Of a stretch of 40,799 bases of DNA, positions 27,571 to 34,379 are shown in pieces. The notes beneath the pieces are model-generated. The model saw nothing but the letters and a program-made list of their open reading frames with translations, was not told the DNA's origin and did no database searches. The DNA comes from Berkelbacteria bacterium GW2011_GWA2_35_9 (GTDB lineage: Bacteria > Patescibacteriota > UBA1384 > GWA2-35-9), in NCBI GenBank assembly GCA_000991185.1, contig LBRB01000009.1, forward strand, positions 1-40,799. The letters are read 5' to 3'. The position numbers and the translations under genes are program-made. Each line of letters opens with the position of its first letter. Positions within the stretch are counted from its first letter, which is position 1.

Positions 27571-28044
27571 GTGAATTATATAAACTATCCAAAAAATGCT
27601 TTCGCAGATCAAAATAGTGCAAATATTTCTTTAATGAGTGCCAAGCGTTCGGTGATTTACCGAGTAATTACTGAGATATATCGTACAAATTGGACATTAA
27701 ATTCTAGTACTGGATATACAATAAACAAAAATCAACCTTTTGTTACCGAGTTTTGTTCAATAGATGGTGGTCAAGTTTCAAGAATATATTGTCATAAAGA
27801 TCATTATATAATAACAAAAGATAATCTTGATATTTGGTATAAAAATATGGCAGATATTATGTTACTTATTTCAAGCCAAAACGAAACAAATAATTGGCTT
27901 GTGAATCAAGTAGAGCTATCTAATTGTTCAAATTTGATTGTTATAGCAACTAAAGACTGTATAAATATTTGGACTGTTCAAAACAAAGAGACAAAGATGT
28001 TAAGCATTTCATGTGTTTTTCCGATTGATATTGAATTAAAATAA
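27571..28044 (+). CDS. Hypothetical protein, 5' end uncertain
   Basis: Open from GTG 27571 (MNYINYPKNAFADQNSANI), 157 residues, ending SISCVFPIDIELK. There is no clear ribosome binding site, and the frame stays open upstream through the hairpin at 27533, so the true start may be lost or elsewhere. The product is soluble, with several cysteines and a repeated pattern of short beta strands (FVTEFCSIDGGQVSRIYCHKD). It may be the remnant of a longer gene cut by the hairpin and tRNA region. Its own terminator follows directly. No family recognised. Confidence 0.55.
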   Translation: MNYINYPKNAFADQNSANISLMSAKRSVIYRVITEIYRTNWTLNSSTGYTINKNQPFVTEFCSIDGGQVSRIYCHKDHYIITKDNLDIWYKNMADIMLLISSQNETNNWLVNQVELSNCSNLIVIATKDCINIWTVQNKETKMLSISCVFPIDIELK

Positions 28045-28051
28045 ATATCAA

Positions 28052-28076
28052 CCCCCGCCAAGGCGGGGGTGTTTTG
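28052..28076 (+). terminator. Terminator after the 27571 gene
   Basis: CCCCCGCC-AA-GGCGGGGG followed by TGTTTTG. Confidence 0.85.
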
Positions 28077-28077
28077 T

Positions 28078-28098
28078 AATACTAGATAATATAGTATT
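28078..28098. promoter_or_regulatory. 7-bp-arm palindrome over the -10 region of the phosphoesterase gene
   Basis: AATACTA (28078-28084), 7-bp spacer, TAGTATT (28092-28098). It overlaps a TATAGT -10-like box (28090-28095) placed 12 bases before ATG 28108. This fits an operator, but no regulator is known. Confidence 0.35.
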
Positions 28099-28107
28099 AT
28101 TGAATAT

Positions 28108-28701
28108 ATGGATAATATTAAAAAAATACTAATTGTTTCTGATTTACATGGGCAAAAATTTACCTTAGAGATTTTAAAAAAATATTTAGAAAAGAATAAA
28201 TTAGATGGAGTATTTTGTTGTGGAGATCTGTGCAATCGGCACGATCCAAATGCGTATAAATTCGCTAAAGATTTTATTGATTTAATTAAAAACATACATA
28301 AATTGCCTTTATTATTAGTCCACGGCAATCAGGAGCCACAAGATGTTTTAGAATTATTTAATCAGGAAAATATTTCGGTTCATCTGAATGAAAAAAATAT
28401 TTTTGGTTATAAAGTAGTTGGGGTTGGTTTTGGTGAAGAATTGCCCGAGGATAAAAAATATTTTAAAGATAAAATTGTTTTGACTCATGAACCACCAAGA
28501 AAAAAATTAATTGATGAAATGATTAAAATGAAATCAATAAATAATACGCCGATATTACATTTTGCCGGACATTTACATAAATATAGTATAATTTATAAAA
28601 TTGGTTCAAAAACTCAGATCGTATTAGTGCCAACTCTTCAAAGCCATCGAGCGGTTCTATTGACTCTACCAAAGCAAGAAGTAAAATTTATCCATATATA
28701 A
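28108..28701 (+). CDS. Calcineurin-like metallophosphoesterase
   Basis: A 197-residue enzyme with all five metal-binding blocks in order: SDLHG (11-15), CCGDLCNRHD (38-47), VHGNQE, LTHEPP, and FAGHLHKYS. The short length and the HE-x-GHLH spacing fit the YfcE/MJ0936-type cytoplasmic phosphodiesterases. The substrate is unknown. It is a single gene between a strong upstream terminator and a long hairpin downstream. Confidence 0.9.
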   Translation: MDNIKKILIVSDLHGQKFTLEILKKYLEKNKLDGVFCCGDLCNRHDPNAYKFAKDFIDLIKNIHKLPLLLVHGNQEPQDVLELFNQENISVHLNEKNIFGYKVVGVGFGEELPEDKKYFKDKIVLTHEPPRKKLIDEMIKMKSINNTPILHFAGHLHKYSIIYKIGSKTQIVLVPTLQSHRAVLLTLPKQEVKFIHI

Positions 28702-28709
28702 ATATCCAA

Positions 28710-28752
28710 ACAACCAAAATGTTACACTTCGCAAGTGTAACATTTTGGTTGT
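28710..28752. terminator. Perfect 20-bp hairpin after the phosphoesterase gene
   Basis: Arms 28710-28729 (ACAACCAAAATGTTACACTT) and 28733-28752 around loop CGC, followed by TGTTT. It is unusually long for a terminator. The following 28753-28904 stretch contains no gene, only a CGCCGA...TCGGCG hairpin near 28820. Confidence 0.6.
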
Positions 28753-28904
28753 TGTTTAAAAGAAAAAAGGTCGCGCGAAAAATTAAAGAATTGAAAAGAA
28801 AATTGCTTTGCTTTGCTCGCCGAGTTTCGGCGGGCGGAAACGCGGAGCGGAGTTAATCGAGCATTTTTCGTTCAAAATAGGTTCGAGCTTCGTTCAGCAA
28901 TTGC

Positions 28905-29042
<138 letters not shown>

Positions 29043-29089
29043 AAAAATCAATTGTACAACCATTATTTATATTATATAACATTAGATCA

Positions 29090-29158
29090 CTCTACCAAGC
29101 TGTTCCGACGATCTCTGATGTCGGAATCCCGACCGAAGCGTCGGGAAGCCACTCCCCG
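29090..29158 (-). repeat. tRNA-Pro 5' fragment split by two tandem hairpins
   Basis: Minus strand: CGGGGAGTGGCT (nt 1-12 of tRNA-Pro, 29147-29158), a 44-bp insert (29103-29146), then CAGCTTGGTAGAG (nt 13-25, 29090-29102). The 25 tRNA bases match the intact gene exactly. The insert is two hairpins, TCCCGAC-GCTTCG-GTCGGGA and a TTCCGAC...GTCGGAA stem with a 10-base loop. There is no target duplication at the insert. Confidence 0.85.
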
Positions 29159-29205
29159 AAATTAATCACTGAACAGAAAATATTATACATTAATAATAAG
29201 ATATT

Positions 29206-30732
29206 TCAATTCTTGATAGCTACTTTATCCGAAACTTGATACTCTAAATATTTACCAAACATCAGTCTTGTCTGTGCGTCGATTGAAGCAAATGCACTTA
29301 AAAATATACTAACAATCGGAACTAAAAACCACTGTAGTACAAAGCTGGTATATTTATGCGCACGGTAATAAAATGTTGTTTCTGGCTTTGATGGAATCAA
29401 TTTTAAACTTATATAGATAGATACTATTAAACCCATCAAAGCAAAAATCAGAATCGATCGACTATAAAAAGGTAAATTAGCTCCTAAGACTGTTTTTGAA
29501 AATGCAGGATTAAAATAAGCTGGAATCCAGCTTAAAATTGTTATAAAAATCGCTCCAGTTGCCCAAGAAAAATGACTTTCTAAAAGATAAAATATTTTAT
29601 ACATTTTTTTCCACATAGAAATATTTTTATCTTCAAACGCTTTAAAAACAACATACGGAAAATCAACTATACCCCACGCCCAACGACGAAGTTGCTGGTA
29701 TTGATTTTTTATTGTTTTGAAAAAAGTATCCGATAAAACAGCGCTCATTTCTAGCGGAATGTAAAGCGGTTCAATTTTTAATTTACCCTGGTAATAAAAA
29801 AACGAATCATAATATTCACGAGAATCTTCTGGGATTGAGTCAACCGTCCAAAAATTAATATCAACCAATGTTTTAAAAATATCAACACGAGAAGAAAAGT
29901 GATGTAATTTTTTTTCTCGAAGAGTATTGTGCATAAATATTAATGTTGAACTCATCGCAACAACCCTGACGGCTGCCGGAGCCTCCCACATATTGTTAAG
30001 ATAAACATGAATTGGTTGATATGAGGTTGGTTGATTGATGTTGGTAGTCAAATATTTATATGCAACATAATGGAAAAATTGTGGACGAGTTTTAGTATCA
30101 GCGTCAAAATTATGCAATATGACTTGATCGTAATTAATCTTATTTTTATCTAAATATTTTTTTATTTCTTTCGCTCCCCAAGTAGCATTTGAAGATTTTG
30201 ATTTTATTTCACCTTTTAAATCAGCAGGGTGTACAGTTTTAAGAATAGTATGGAAATATTGTCCATATTTATTTTGTATATATCGATAAACCATTTCCCC
30301 ATGATCACCAGCTCTTTCCTCAGTTGCTAAAACTAAAATAAACTTTTCTTTATTATAGTTTGATGAAATATACGATTTAACAGATTCTTCAATTAGTTCA
30401 ATTGGTTCTTTATAAAAAATTAATAAAATAACCTGATATAGATTTTCAAATTTATATTTACTAGCAACGATATTATTATTTTTTGAGTAGTCAATACTTT
30501 TAATTTTATTAATCCAGTCAATTTTTGCATCTTTTTTCATATGATTGTAGGCGATCGAAGTATTGATCGAAAGTCTGATAGAACGATAAAACCAAAACAT
30601 ATCAAAACAAAGAATAAAAATTGCAATTGCGATCGGACTGTAAAAAGCGAGAAAAAAAGTTATTAAAAAAGCTGACCAAGTTAATAAACCAGGAATTATT
30701 TCCAATACTCGGCGATAAAAATAATTTTCCAT
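29206..30732 (-). CDS. Membrane-bound family 2 glycosyltransferase
   Basis: A 508-residue protein. Two membrane helices at the N terminus (about 12-45) precede a GT-A catalytic domain. Visible motifs are the metal-binding DAD in ILHNFDADTKTRPQFF and the QxxRW motif in NQYQQLRRWAWG; a SREYYDSFFYY stretch lies between them. Four C-terminal membrane helices follow (about 385-490). Such enzymes use nucleotide sugars to build or extrude polysaccharide. The gene starts two bases from the stop of the small membrane gene at 30734, so the two form one unit. Confidence 0.85.
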   Translation of the reverse strand: MENYFYRRVLEIIPGLLTWSAFLITFFLAFYSPIAIAIFILCFDMFWFYRSIRLSINTSIAYNHMKKDAKIDWINKIKSIDYSKNNNIVASKYKFENLYQVILLIFYKEPIELIEESVKSYISSNYNKEKFILVLATEERAGDHGEMVYRYIQNKYGQYFHTILKTVHPADLKGEIKSKSSNATWGAKEIKKYLDKNKINYDQVILHNFDADTKTRPQFFHYVAYKYLTTNINQPTSYQPIHVYLNNMWEAPAAVRVVAMSSTLIFMHNTLREKKLHHFSSRVDIFKTLVDINFWTVDSIPEDSREYYDSFFYYQGKLKIEPLYIPLEMSAVLSDTFFKTIKNQYQQLRRWAWGIVDFPYVVFKAFEDKNISMWKKMYKIFYLLESHFSWATGAIFITILSWIPAYFNPAFSKTVLGANLPFYSRSILIFALMGLIVSIYISLKLIPSKPETTFYYRAHKYTSFVLQWFLVPIVSIFLSAFASIDAQTRLMFGKYLEYQVSDKVAIKN

Positions 30733-30733
30733 A

Positions 30734-31093
30734 CTATTGAACTGATAAAATCCCTTTTAGGAGGACATAATCTAGTATTGAGAGAAAAACAGGCATAGCT
30801 AATAGAAAATAAACTGAAAATAAAAAAAATCGGTAGGAAACTAGAGAAATAATTATATTTAGAATACTGATTACAAGTGAAAAAATTACCGGTGTTCGGT
30901 CAAACTGAAACATAAATACCCAAATATACCAGAGAACTACTTGTAAGATAATAATTAAAAAAACAAAAACAGTTAAAAGTGGATTTTTTGTGAATAGCCT
31001 CTTTATTGAACGGGGTTTAATCATAAAACGCTTATGATTATAACAGAAAATGATAATTAAATAAAGAACTATTGTACAAATTCCAGTAAACAT
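30734..31093 (-). CDS. Small four-helix membrane protein
   Basis: Start chosen at ATG 31093 (MFTGICTIVLYLIIIFCY); the TTG at 31108 would overlap the start of the divergent pspC-like gene. The 119-residue product has about four membrane segments and a basic loop (NHKRFMIKPRSIKRLFTKN) between the first two. It is immediately upstream of the glycosyltransferase on the same transcript and may be a partner subunit. No family recognised. Confidence 0.7.
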   Translation of the reverse strand: MFTGICTIVLYLIIIFCYNHKRFMIKPRSIKRLFTKNPLLTVFVFLIIILQVVLWYIWVFMFQFDRTPVIFSLVISILNIIISLVSYRFFLFSVYFLLAMPVFLSILDYVLLKGILSVQ

Positions 31094-31107
31094 ATTATAA
31101 TTAATCA

Positions 31108-31500
31108 ATGGAAAACAAATTATTTCGATCCAAAAGCGATAAAATTATAGCTGGAGTGTGCGGAGGTGTTGCTGAATATTTTAAGATTGATCCGATAGCG
31201 GTTCGAGTTGCGTTTGTTATTTTAGCGTTTGTAAATGGTTATGGTTTTGTTTTGTATTTAATTTTAGCTATTTTATTGCCTGAAAACGGTACGATAAAAA
31301 AAGATAATACACAAGAAATTAAAAATAAATTACCAATAAAAAAATTCGGGGATTTTAGAGATATTCTGGCGGTTGTTCTAATTTTAATTGGAGTTATATC
31401 ATTGGCTCAACAGATTTTTCCGTCATTCTGGATAAGTATTAAATTGTTTTATTCAATAATCATTATCGGTCTAGGATTGTATTTGGTAATAAAGGATTAA
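31108..31500 (+). CDS. PspC-domain membrane protein
   Basis: A 130-residue protein with the PspC domain at the N terminus: NKLFRSKSDKIIAGVCGGVAEYF (residues 3-25), then DPIAVRVAFVILAFVNGYGFVLYLILAILLPE. Two more membrane helices follow at the C terminus. PspC-domain proteins take part in envelope-stress responses in some bacteria. It is divergent from the 30734 gene with only 14 bp between the start codons. A TATAAT box lies 6 bases before the ATG, with TTGTAC 18 bases further up (31072-31101), so a leaderless message is likely. Confidence 0.9.
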   Translation: MENKLFRSKSDKIIAGVCGGVAEYFKIDPIAVRVAFVILAFVNGYGFVLYLILAILLPENGTIKKDNTQEIKNKLPIKKFGDFRDILAVVLILIGVISLAQQIFPSFWISIKLFYSIIIIGLGLYLVIKD

Positions 31501-31501
31501 T

Positions 31502-31798
31502 ATGTTAAATTGTCATTTTTGTAAAAAAGAGATAGATAATTGTTCCTGTATTAATTTCGGAAGAATTTTTGCCGGACTATATATTATTTTACTTGGGATA
31601 GTAACCCTTTTAGATAGTTTAAATTTAATTTCAGTCAATTATGAATTGATAATTAAAAACTTTTGGTCGTTATTAATTGTATTGATTGGTCTATCGTTAC
31701 TGTCGGGTAAAAATTGGGTTTCCATTATACTTGGGTCAATATTTACAATATTTATTTTTGCGATCACAGCATTGTTAATATTTTCACAGCTATTTTAA
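31502..31798 (+). CDS. Small membrane protein with N-terminal cysteine cluster
   Basis: A 98-residue protein. The N terminus MLNCHFCKKEIDNCSC holds four cysteines (4, 7, 14, 16) that could bind zinc. Three membrane helices follow, with a LiaF/DUF5668-like look (LLGIVTLLDSLNL, NFWSLLIVLIGLSLL). It starts one base after the PspC-domain gene and overlaps truB (TAATG), so the three are co-transcribed. Its role is inferred only from its neighbour. Confidence 0.75.
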   Translation: MLNCHFCKKEIDNCSCINFGRIFAGLYIILLGIVTLLDSLNLISVNYELIIKNFWSLLIVLIGLSLLSGKNWVSIILGSIFTIFIFAITALLIFSQLF

Positions 31799-32454
31799 TG
31801 AACTCTCAAAATGATTTTATCTTGGTTAATAAACCAAAAGGGTGGACCTCTTTTGATGTAGTAAAGTATTACAAAAATAAATTAAAAGTTAAAAAGATTG
31901 GACACGGAGGGACGCTTGATCCTTTGGCGGACGGATTATTGATTTTAGCAATTAATGAAAATACTAAAAAATTATCTGAAATTTCAGGATCAGATAAAGA
32001 ATATGAATTTGAAATACTTTTTGGTTTAAAGAGTGAAACTGGGGATATGGAGGGTAGAACTCTAGATGAGGCAGAAAGTGTTGAGGTTGATAAGGAAGAT
32101 ATTGTATCTTGTATCAATAAATTGACTGGCATTATAAAACTGATTGTACCTAAATATTCAGCTGTAAAAATAAAAGGTGATAAATTATACAATTTGGCAA
32201 GAAAGGGAAAAATTGCCAATGATATGCAATTACCAATACGAAAGAGTCAAATATATAGTTTGCAACTGCAAAAACTATACAAAATTAATGAAAAACAGAT
32301 TGCAAAAATAAAAGTTGAATGTTCGAGCGGGACATATGTAAGATCGTTAGTCGAAAAAATTGGTGAATTATTAAAAATTCCAACGGTTGCTTATAGTATC
32401 AAAAGAACTAAAGTTGGAAATTTTGATTTAAAAGACGCTGAAAAATTAATTTAA
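31798..32454 (+). CDS. truB: tRNA pseudouridine-55 synthase
   Basis: Start chosen at ATG 31798, sharing an A with the upstream stop; the reading from 31714 would lie inside the previous gene. The 218-residue product has LVNKPKGWTSFDVV, the catalytic Asp in GGTLDPLADGLL, the YxF core EYEFEILFGLKSETGDMEG, the PKYSAVKIKGDKLYNLARKG motif and SSGTYVRSLVEKIG. It isomerises U55 in the T-loop of tRNAs. It is short for TruB, with no C-terminal PUA domain. It directly precedes a tRNA cluster on the other strand. Confidence 0.95.
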   Translation: MNSQNDFILVNKPKGWTSFDVVKYYKNKLKVKKIGHGGTLDPLADGLLILAINENTKKLSEISGSDKEYEFEILFGLKSETGDMEGRTLDEAESVEVDKEDIVSCINKLTGIIKLIVPKYSAVKIKGDKLYNLARKGKIANDMQLPIRKSQIYSLQLQKLYKINEKQIAKIKVECSSGTYVRSLVEKIGELLKIPTVAYSIKRTKVGNFDLKDAEKLI

Positions 32455-32469
32455 TGATATTGATTATTA

Positions 32470-32545
32470 TGGGGTGAGTGACGGGAATTGAACCCGCAAC
32501 CACCAGGATCACAACCTGGAGCTCTACCATTGAGCTACACCCACC
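32470..32545 (-). tRNA. tRNA-His(GTG)
   Basis: Minus strand, anticodon loop TTGTGAT, encoded CCA. The extra G at -1 faces discriminator C73 and is encoded in the gene. Together with tRNA-Asp it is a potential substrate of the Tgt enzyme at 34380. Confidence 0.95.
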
Positions 32546-32577
32546 ATCATATTAATTATAAATTATAAATTATTTTT

Positions 32578-32654
32578 TGGTGCCCTTGGCAGGATTCGAA
32601 CCTGCGACCTACTCCTTAGAAGGGAGTCGCTCTAATCCACTGAGCTACAAGGGC
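32578..32654 (-). tRNA. tRNA-Arg(TCT)
   Basis: Minus strand, acceptor GCCCTTG/CAAGGGC, anticodon loop TTCTAAG, encoded CCA. Confidence 0.95.
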
Positions 32655-32660
32655 TTTTTT

Positions 32661-32736
32661 TGGAGCCGATGGGCGGATTTAAACCGCCGACCTCTACTTT
32701 ACGAAAGTATTGCTCTATCGACTGAGCTACATCGGC
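32661..32736 (-). tRNA. tRNA-Thr(CGT)
   Basis: Minus strand, acceptor GCCGATG/CATCGGC, anticodon loop TTCGTAA, encoded CCA. The T-loop sequence GGTTTAAATCC departs from the usual GGTTCGAATCC. Confidence 0.93.
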
Positions 32737-32790
32737 AAAATCTTAAACAACACTTTGACAAAGCTATCATATTTTAGCAAATAATTACTC

Positions 32791-32819
32791 TTGACACAAG
32801 ACAATTAATTCTATATAAT
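32791..32819 (+). promoter_or_regulatory. Promoter of the YdcF-like gene
   Basis: TTGACA (32791-32796), 17-bp spacer, TATAAT (32814-32819), a full consensus sigma-70 promoter. The leader ends GGGGGTGTAAC before a TTG start codon. Confidence 0.8.
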
Positions 32820-32847
32820 TCAATTATTCTGTTTTTGGGGGTGTAAC

Positions 32848-33486
32848 TTGAAAAAAGAAAAAGGAAATGTTTATTATTTAGTTTGTCTTTATGGTTTATA
32901 TGATCATATATTAAGAACCCCAATTGAATTGGATGGGTATACAGAATATCTGGACGCACTTGTTGAACTATATAGAAATAATATTTTTGATAAAGATGAA
33001 GTATATTTTGTTGATTTGATGTTAGAGGAAAAAATTCCATCAATAATACTCTGCGGTGGAATTACTAATAAGCAATTAGAAGTATCAGAGGCAAGGAGTG
33101 TTTTTCTTAATTACGGTATAAGAAAAAAGATTCTGAATAGGTTGGGTCTACCAGAAAATTCAGAATATGTTCAAGTTTACTTAGAAGAAAATTCAGTAAA
33201 TACTGCTCAAAATATTTATAATGGTATGAGCAGAATAATTGCAAGAGATGTAAATCCAAATAAAACAATTTATGTGATTTGTGATAAATTCAGAAAATTC
33301 AAAGTCAAAATGATTTTGAGAAGAGCATTATCATTGTTTGTAAACATTGGAACAGTAAAAGTAATTGCATTAAAAAGAAAGGATATTCACCCACATTCAA
33401 ATTATATATATCAATTTTTTGCTGGATTAAGATATTTATCTTATTGGAATTTTGTTAAAGATGCTAACTTAAGAGGAGGAAAATAA
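32848..33486 (+). CDS. DUF218 / YdcF-like protein
   Basis: Start is TTG 32848, supported by GGGGGTG upstream and by the full consensus promoter. The 212-residue protein has the DUF218 pattern: a buried strand with GG (SIILCGGITN), then SEARSVFLNYGI, the conserved LEENSVNTAQNIYNG, and the IYVICDKFRKFKVKMILRRAL segment. There the usual histidine of the yH..R motif is replaced. The family is linked to envelope and cell-wall metabolism, but its chemistry is unclear. There is no membrane anchor. It is a monocistronic gene with its own terminator. Confidence 0.75.
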   Translation: MKKEKGNVYYLVCLYGLYDHILRTPIELDGYTEYLDALVELYRNNIFDKDEVYFVDLMLEEKIPSIILCGGITNKQLEVSEARSVFLNYGIRKKILNRLGLPENSEYVQVYLEENSVNTAQNIYNGMSRIIARDVNPNKTIYVICDKFRKFKVKMILRRALSLFVNIGTVKVIALKRKDIHPHSNYIYQFFAGLRYLSYWNFVKDANLRGGK

Positions 33487-33524
33487 TAGTATCAGAAAGT
33501 TAATCGATTAATTCCACACAAATA

Positions 33525-33546
33525 CCCCGCCAATGCGGGGTTTTCT
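33525..33546 (+). terminator. Terminator after the YdcF-like gene
   Basis: CCCCGC-CAAT-GCGGGG followed by TTTTCTC. Confidence 0.85.
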
Positions 33547-33548
33547 CT

Positions 33549-33625
33549 TGGCGGACTGGACGGGACTTGAACCCGCAACCTTCTGCGTGACAGGCAGATG
33601 CTCTAACCAATTGAGCTACCAGTCC
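33549..33625 (-). tRNA. tRNA-Asp(GTC)
   Basis: Minus strand, acceptor GGACTGG/CCAGTCC, anticodon loop CTGTCAC, encoded CCA. Directly upstream of its 5' end (one base) is the stop codon of the GIY-YIG gene; a partial copy of nt 1-22 lies beyond that gene at 33890-33941. Confidence 0.96.
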
Positions 33626-33889
33626 ATTAGATATTGTCAATAATTAATTTTTTAATTTTTTTCCCAAATCCCATTTTATAAAATTTCTCACGATTTTTTG
33701 CATCATCTGAACAATAATATTGCTCAAAGTACATTAATTTAAATGGTCTATTATTTTTTGTCCATTTGTTTTTGCCTTGGTTATGCTCTTTTAGTCTTTC
33801 ATCCACTGATTTACTAGTATACCCAACATAAACTCTATTATTGGTTTCGCTTCTAATGAAATATAAACTATACATAACTATTCATAAGG
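33626..33889 (-). mobile_element. Candidate minimal tRNA-associated element (GIY-YIG unit)
   Basis: A 264-bp segment bounded on one side by intact tRNA-Asp and on the other by a copy of tRNA-Asp nt 1-22. Its content is a 14-base leader, the GIY-YIG gene and one base. The direct repeat of 22 tRNA bases on both sides is what a target-site duplication or a tRNA-regenerating insertion would leave. The mobile nature is inferred. Confidence 0.5.
33627..33875 (-). CDS. Small GIY-YIG endonuclease in a tRNA-Asp-associated element
   Basis: An 82-residue single-domain protein: first strand YSLYFIRS (GIY position), VYVGYT (YIG position), the catalytic-helix Arg and His in DERLKEHN, and the metal-binding Glu in KNREKFYKMG. 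The length equals a bare GIY-YIG domain, as in COG2827-type proteins. The stop TAA is one base from the tRNA-Asp 5' end. Only 14 bases separate the ATG from the tRNA-Asp fragment, so the gene nearly fills the interval. It is a candidate for the enzyme that moves this unit. Confidence 0.88.
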   Translation of the reverse strand: MYSLYFIRSETNNRVYVGYTSKSVDERLKEHNQGKNKWTKNNRPFKLMYFEQYYCSDDAKNREKFYKMGFGKKIKKLIIDNI

Positions 33890-33941
33890 TAACCAATTGT
33901 CAGCCAGAGGCTGATCGTCCTTTGGACGAAGCTACCAGTCC
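33890..33941 (-). repeat. tRNA-Asp 5' fragment split by two tandem hairpins
   Basis: Minus strand: GGACTGGTAGCT (nt 1-12), a 30-bp insert (33900-33929), CAATTGGTTA (nt 13-22). The tRNA bases match the intact gene exactly. The insert is TCGTCC-AAA-GGACGA followed by TCAGCC-TCT-GGCTGA, two 15-base hairpins with the same TC...GA borders. Confidence 0.88.
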
Positions 33942-34045
33942 AAAATAAAAAATATATTTTTGATATTTAATATGTCCTTTATTATTTTACTTATATATGA
34001 TATAAAATAAATATAATTTAATCAAGAGGAAGAAAGGTCGAAAAC

Positions 34046-34294
34046 ATGAAAGATAATTTAATTGGTCAAGTTATTCATTATTTTGGCAACATTTCGGTGG
34101 CTGTCATAAAATTGGATGACAATTTAAGCATTGGGGATTCTATCAAAATAGAAGGTGCAACTACTAATATTGATCAGACAGTTGAATCAATCCAGGTCGA
34201 TAAAAAAGATTTAGAAAATGCTGACAAGGGAGAAGAAGTTGGGATTAAGGTAGTTGATAAGGTTCGATCTGGAGATAAAGTTTACAAAATTTAA
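34046..34294 (+). CDS. Translation-elongation-factor-like small beta-barrel protein
   Basis: An 82-residue protein resembling domain 2 of EF-Tu: VIHYFGNISVAVIKLDDNLSIGDSIKIEG, then QTVESIQVDKKDLENADKGEEVGIKV, and VRSGDKVYKI. The same barrel occurs as a stand-alone protein and in U32 peptidase-like proteins. It has no GTPase domain. It has a good ribosome binding site (AGAAAGG). It stands 5 bp upstream of tRNA-Gly(CCC) and the tgt gene on the same strand. Function unknown; a role near tRNA or translation is only suggested by context. Confidence 0.75.
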   Translation: MKDNLIGQVIHYFGNISVAVIKLDDNLSIGDSIKIEGATTNIDQTVESIQVDKKDLENADKGEEVGIKVVDKVRSGDKVYKI

Positions 34295-34299
34295 CTCAA

Positions 34300-34374
34300 G
34301 CGGGTGTAGTTCAGTGGTAGAATGTTTCCTTCCCAAGGAAAAGGTCGTGGGTTCGAACCCCATCACCCGCTCCA
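34300..34374 (+). tRNA. tRNA-Gly(CCC)
   Basis: Acceptor GCGGGTG/CACCCGC, anticodon loop TTCCCAA, encoded CCA. It sits 5 bp after the EF-Tu-like gene and 5 bp before the tgt ATG, so it is probably part of one transcript. Confidence 0.95.
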
Positions 34375-34379
34375 TTTTT

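Noticed and set aside
29090-29158. Real second tRNA-Pro gene with an intron
   Set aside because: Only nt 1-25 are present after removing the insert; anticodon, T-arm and acceptor 3' strand are absent, so no tRNA can form.
32577-32777. Plus-strand frame MVPLAGFEPATYSLEG...
   Set aside because: It lies entirely over tRNA-Arg and tRNA-Thr on the other strand, another antisense-tRNA false gene.
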